From assembly GCF_001700435.1 (NCBI RefSeq), contig NZ_LYPC01000025.1, positions 122,220 to 186,219 of the forward strand: a stretch of DNA of 64,000 bases. Direction: 5' to 3'. Positions within the stretch are counted from its first letter, which is position 1. Every line of letters starts with the position of its first letter. The notes beneath the pieces were generated by a model. The model was not told the origin of the DNA and made no database searches. It saw nothing but the letters and a program-made list of their open reading frames with translations. This stretch comes from Paenibacillus pectinilyticus (GTDB lineage Bacteria > Bacillota > Bacilli > Paenibacillales > NBRC-103111). Positions 60,680 through 64,000 of the stretch are shown here, piece by piece. Both the position numbers and the translations under genes were made by a program.

Positions 60680-62701
60680 ATGACCGACCAACTCGCGGCA
60701 ATGAAAACCCTCATCCAAGAAATCAACAAGCACAACCATAATTACTACACGCTCGATCAACCCACGATTTCGGACGCGGAGTGGGATGCTCTTTACGATA
60801 AGTTATCCAAGCTTGAGCAGGAGACAGGGATTATCCTGCCTGCTTCCCCTACGCAACGGGTAGGTGGGGAACTGCTCAAAGGGTTTGAACCGCATCGCCA
60901 TCTTGCACGTCTTTGGAGCTTGGATAAAGCCCAGAATGCCGAGGATTTAGCAACGTGGCACACACGTGTACTTAAGCTGATTGCCGATTACAATAGCAAA
61001 AACCCAGAAACACCGCTCCCGGATCCATCTTACGTGGTAGAGCTTAAGTTTGATGGTTTGACCCTGAATCTTACCTATGAGCAAGGTCAGCTGGTTCAAG
61101 CCTCCACGCGCGGAAATGGCCAAGTTGGCGAGGGCATTTTAGCCCAAATCAAAACAATTAAGTCCATCCCGCTAGAGATTCCTTACGATCAAGGGACGAT
61201 CGAAGTGCAAGGCGAGGGGGTTATGTTCCTCTCTGTTCTAGAAAAGTACAACGAGACGGCCGCAGAACCGCTCAAAAACGCTCGGAATGCAGCAGCAGGA
61301 GCCCTGCGTAACCAGAACCCAAAAATCACCGCAGAACGCAAACTGAACGCTTTCTTCTATAACGTAGGTTATTCGGACAATCTCCAATTTGACAATCATG
61401 CGGATATGGTGCAGTTCCTGCGCGACAATCTGTTTAAAGTGAACAACCGTACGCGTTACTTCGCAACAATTGAAGAAGTGAGTGCAGAGCTGGAACAGCT
61501 CGCGGAAGAGCGCTCCAGCCTCGATTTCCTCGTTGACGGAAGTGTCGTGAAGATCACGGATATGCGCACAAGAGAAGTGCTTGGCTATACGGACAAATTC
61601 CCGCGCTGGGCGATTGCCTACAAATTCGAAGCCGAAGAAGCGACGACAACACTGCAAAGTGTTTCATGGGAAGTTGGCCGAACAGGCAAAATAACCCCAT
61701 TAGCCCGCGTAGAAGCTGTTGATCTTGCTGGCGTAACGGTACAGAACTGTACGCTCAACAATGTTGGCGACATCGAGCGCAAAAACCTCAAACACGCTCT
61801 CGGCAGCCTCGTCTATATTCGCCGTTCGAATGACGTCATTCCAGAGATTCTCGGCAAGGTAACCGAGGAGAATGACGGCGAAGAGATCGTGGCACCGACG
61901 CTTTGCCCGTCCTGCGGCAGTGAGCTGGAGATGCGTGGCGCTCACCTCTTCTGTCTCAACCGTCTCGGCTGCTCTCCGCAGCTCGTGGGCCGGATGGCGC
62001 ATTTTGCTTCGCGCGATGCGATGGACATTGAGTTTTTCAGCGAGATGACCGCTTCACAGCTGCACCAAGAGCTGGATGTCCGCGATCCTGCGGATCTGTA
62101 CACCTTGCAGTTTGACGATCTCGTGAAGCTGGATCGCTTCGGCGAGAAGAAGGCGCGTAACCTCCTTGCCGCCCTCGACAAGAGCAAAACCCGCGATCTC
62201 GCGTCTTTCCTGTATGCACTGGGCATCCCGAACTCGGGTAAAACGACGACGAAGGTGCTTGCCGACCACTATCGCAGCCTTTCCCGCATCATGGAAGCGA
62301 CGACGGAGGAGCTTATCACCCTCCCGGATGTAGGCGGTATTGTAGCTGAGAGCATTCATTCGTTCTTCCGTGATCCTGTAATGGTATCCAGCATAGAGCG
62401 CATGCTTGCAGCGGGCGTTAGTCCTGTTGCAGAGGAAGCCCCAGTTATTGTTGCTAGCGAGGATAATCCGTTCTTCGGCAAAACCATCGTCCTCACAGGG
62501 ACACTGTCCTCCTTGGGGCGTGATGAGTGCGCCAAAAAGCTCGAAGCCAGAGGAGCAAAGATCACCGGCAGCGTCTCCAAAAAGACCGACATCGTGATCG
62601 CAGGTGAAAGTGCGGGCAGTAAGCTGACGAAAGCGCAAGAGCTTGGCATTCGCATCATTGAAGATGAGCAAGAACTTTTGCAACTGCTAGGCGAAGCCTA
62701 A
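60680..62701 (+). CDS. ligA: NAD-dependent DNA ligase
   Basis: 673 residues. The adenylation lysine is in 'VVELKFDGLTLNLTYE' (KxDG), with the Ia domain 'HNYYTLDQPTISDAEWDALY' at the N-terminus. An OB domain, a zinc finger ('LCPSCGSELEMR', 'LFCLNRLGC'), helix-hairpin-helix repeats ('LDRFGEKKARNLLAAL') and a C-terminal BRCT domain ('FFGKTIVLTGTLSSLGRDE') follow in the standard order. ATG 60680 has an AGAGGAAG site; the frame upstream to 60602 is low-complexity and rejected. Joins nicks in replication and repair. Confidence 0.98.
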   Translation: MTDQLAAMKTLIQEINKHNHNYYTLDQPTISDAEWDALYDKLSKLEQETGIILPASPTQRVGGELLKGFEPHRHLARLWSLDKAQNAEDLATWHTRVLKLIADYNSKNPETPLPDPSYVVELKFDGLTLNLTYEQGQLVQASTRGNGQVGEGILAQIKTIKSIPLEIPYDQGTIEVQGEGVMFLSVLEKYNETAAEPLKNARNAAAGALRNQNPKITAERKLNAFFYNVGYSDNLQFDNHADMVQFLRDNLFKVNNRTRYFATIEEVSAELEQLAEERSSLDFLVDGSVVKITDMRTREVLGYTDKFPRWAIAYKFEAEEATTTLQSVSWEVGRTGKITPLARVEAVDLAGVTVQNCTLNNVGDIERKNLKHALGSLVYIRRSNDVIPEILGKVTEENDGEEIVAPTLCPSCGSELEMRGAHLFCLNRLGCSPQLVGRMAHFASRDAMDIEFFSEMTASQLHQELDVRDPADLYTLQFDDLVKLDRFGEKKARNLLAALDKSKTRDLASFLYALGIPNSGKTTTKVLADHYRSLSRIMEATTEELITLPDVGGIVAESIHSFFRDPVMVSSIERMLAAGVSPVAEEAPVIVASEDNPFFGKTIVLTGTLSSLGRDECAKKLEARGAKITGSVSKKTDIVIAGESAGSKLTKAQELGIRIIEDEQELLQLLGEA

Positions 62702-62717
62702 TTTATATAGAAATGAG

Positions 62718-63737
62718 ATGAGCGCCATGCCCACAACCCTGCATATCGTAAACGGAGACTCTTTTGGAGATAAGCTGCTTGCATCCGGTATCGATGGTGA
62801 GATTTTGGTGTGGCGTGAGTCGCTCTATGAGGGACCTATCGGCATGCAAATGTCAGATAGCGTCCTTTTATCTATGCGAGCCACTTATATGAATCATCGC
62901 CATGGCATCCCTGAGGCTACATTTAAGCAGAGTACACTAGAGCAAGAAGCGAGGCTCAATTCTCTCTCAAATGAAGTAGATGAGCTTGTCCTCTGGTTCG
63001 AACATGATTTATATGATCAATTGATGCTGTGTTATTTGCTTTCTAGAATCGGTGAGTTACCTCGTCATTCCTTCCGATTGTCGTTGCTTTGCATAAATCA
63101 CTTTCCAGGTGTTGAGCCCTTCTATGGCTTGGGACAGCTATCGGCCGAACAGACGCATCGGTTACATGGCAAATGGATACCCGTCACCGAGGAGCAATTG
63201 CGTCTTGCCCACAATGTGTGGACAGCCTATTCGGCTTCTGAGCCTTTGCCTATGGCGGCTTTAATAGAAGAAGACCTATCGGCTCTGCCTTTTCTTAAAA
63301 AGGCCCTAGAGGCCCACACAGCTCGTTTTCCTTCTATGCAAAATGGCTTATCAGCCATTCAGCAGCTCATGCTTGAGCTGTTAGAGGACGAAGAGGTGTC
63401 TATTCTGTCCTTATTTCAAAAAGTGTCTGAGCACGCAAGTGTGTACGGCTTAGGTGATTTGCAATTCTGGGGCCTCCTGGAAGGGCTTTGGCATTGTGAG
63501 AAACCTGTAATTCAAGTGCTTGGTGGCGATAGGTTACCTAAATACAGTGAAGTATGGCCGCCGCAGTTTGAGAATTATAGAGTAAAGATGACTGAAATGG
63601 GTAAACTTATTCTTACTTGTAAGGGAGATCACATCTATCTGAATGGGATTGATGAATGGATAGGTGGCATCCATTTGATGGGTAAGAAGGATGTATGGCG
63701 CCGAAATGCTGTAACCATAGGGTTTTTAAGACTGTAA
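62718..63737 (+). CDS. DUF1835 domain protein
   Basis: 339 residues. The N-terminus ('LHIVNGDSFGDKLLASGI', 'VWRESLYEGPI') is the DUF1835 domain, followed by 'DELVLWFEHDLYDQLMLCYL', a conserved block of that family, and a C-terminal DUF3658-like part ('GDHIYLNGIDEWIGGIHL'). The biochemical role is unknown. The start may be ATG 62718 or ATG 62727. It is the last protein gene before an rRNA operon. Confidence 0.88.
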   Translation: MSAMPTTLHIVNGDSFGDKLLASGIDGEILVWRESLYEGPIGMQMSDSVLLSMRATYMNHRHGIPEATFKQSTLEQEARLNSLSNEVDELVLWFEHDLYDQLMLCYLLSRIGELPRHSFRLSLLCINHFPGVEPFYGLGQLSAEQTHRLHGKWIPVTEEQLRLAHNVWTAYSASEPLPMAALIEEDLSALPFLKKALEAHTARFPSMQNGLSAIQQLMLELLEDEEVSILSLFQKVSEHASVYGLGDLQFWGLLEGLWHCEKPVIQVLGGDRLPKYSEVWPPQFENYRVKMTEMGKLILTCKGDHIYLNGIDEWIGGIHLMGKKDVWRRNAVTIGFLRL

Positions 63738-63759
63738 GATAATGGATGTAAAAAGGTGC

Positions 63760-63788
63760 TTGCATTCCGTTTTGAAACCTGATAATAT
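63760..63788 (+). promoter_or_regulatory. rRNA operon promoter
   Basis: TTGCAT (63760-63765), 17-base spacer, TAATAT (63783-63788). The predicted start is near 63795, about 190 bases before mature 16S. Only one clear promoter is seen, although a second could lie inside the DUF1835 gene. Confidence 0.75.
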
Positions 63789-63844
63789 ATGTTCTTGTCA
63801 CCGCAAGAGCGACACATTAACGCTTTAAACGGTAACGCAATAAA

Positions 63845-63979
63845 GCTCCTTGAAAACTGAACAAATGAATGAAGCAAATCAGCAAATTCAGTCACGTAAG
63901 TGACTACAATTGAGATTGCAAAATCTCGCTAGCATCAAAATGAGCATTTCAGCTTTCACAATAGGACGAGCAATCGTCC
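63845..63979 (+). promoter_or_regulatory. 16S rRNA leader with antitermination-like motif and three GNRA-loop hairpins
   Basis: CTCCTTGAAAACTGAAC (from about 63847) is the conserved leader segment of Firmicute rrn operons. It is followed by three perfect hairpins with GNRA tetraloops: GTCAC-GTAA-GTGAC (63891-63904), GAGATT-GCAA-AATCTC (63912-63927) and GGACGA-GCAA-TCGTCC (63964-63979). The last ends a few bases before mature 16S. They are probably processing or folding elements. Confidence 0.6.
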
Positions 63980-63981
63980 AC

Positions 63982-64000
63982 TATTATGGAGAGTTTGATC
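63982..64000 (+). rRNA. 16S ribosomal RNA, first bases (runs off the window)
   Basis: The window ends in TATTATGGAGAGTTTGATC, the conserved 5' end of bacterial 16S rRNA just before CCTGGCTCAG. The exact mature start is taken near 63982 by resemblance to Bacillales genes. Confidence 0.93.

Noticed and set aside
60040..60735. Reverse-strand open frame across the end of pcrA
   Set aside because: Produced by the GC-rich Gly/Ser linker; the translation is Arg/Ala/Gly low complexity.
1..64000. CRISPR array, prophage, tRNA genes
   Set aside because: No spaced direct repeats, phage structural genes or tRNA cloverleafs were recognised on reading both strands. A tRNA scan was not possible here.

Overview
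The window is chromosomal DNA from a spore-forming, flagellated Firmicute, most likely Paenibacillus or a close relative in the Paenibacillaceae. The evidence is the flagellar tail (fliD-flaG-fliS), long-form HPF, secA-prfB with the +1 frameshift, ftsEX-M23-ctpB-minJ, spore-coat-like proteins, PcrB/PcrA/LigA, frequent TTG/GTG starts with strong GGAGG sites, and a 16S rRNA start of Bacillales type at the right edge. The genus is inferred from protein style and gene order, not from a database match.

Layout: (1) 1-2.4 kb, end of a flagellar cluster, then a 260-bp field of DnaA-box-like 9-mers and a cold-shock gene. (2) 2.5-8.1 kb, hpf, secA, prfB and a YitT-family membrane protein. (3) 8.1-18.3 kb, a second and tighter DnaA-box cluster, then the arginine genes argC-J-B-D-F-G-H. 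They are read from a promoter whose -35 and -10 are covered by two ARG-box-like palindromes. A lone tnpB with a well-folded candidate guide RNA (omega-RNA) sits between argB and argD. (4) 18.5-22.2 kb, a four-gene signalling operon: HD-GYP response regulator, H-NOX haem sensor, soluble hybrid kinase and single-domain receiver. (5) 22.3-25.5 kb, a reverse-strand envelope group (DUF4097, DUF1700, VanW). (6) 25.7-38.6 kb, ftsEX with a peptidoglycan hydrolase, ctpB and minJ; motAB in reverse; then uvrBA behind a promoter with a LexA-like site. (7) 38.8-39.7 kb, two small genes. (8) 39.7-48.0 kb, a reverse-strand envelope operon described below. (9) 48.2-55.3 kb, a U32 peptidase and a Gld-type ABC exporter with two auxiliary proteins. 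(10) 55.4-57.3 kb, two coat-like proteins and a lipoprotein. (11) 57.4-63.7 kb, pcrB-pcrA-ligA and a DUF1835 gene. (12) 63.76-64.0 kb, an rRNA promoter, a leader with three GNRA-loop hairpins, and the first bases of 16S rRNA.

The most interesting locus is 40.7-48.0 kb. It encodes a carrier protein, a class-II aminoacyl-tRNA-synthetase-like amino acid:carrier-protein ligase, a DltD-like SGNH protein, a 36-residue DltX-like microprotein ending in FIYEKF, a DltB-like MBOAT, and a large membrane-anchored FG-GAP/VCBS protein. It has the logic of the Dlt teichoic-acid alanylation pathway, but the DltA adenylating enzyme is replaced by a SerRS-like ligase. I infer that it moves an amino acid across the membrane onto an extracytoplasmic polymer. 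Neither the amino acid nor the acceptor can be read from the sequence.

Other points worth attention are the tnpB insertion, whose predicted guide would read into argD; the two DnaA-box clusters 6 kb apart; the H-NOX/c-di-GMP module next to the arginine genes; and an array of palindromes inside the Dlt-like operon.
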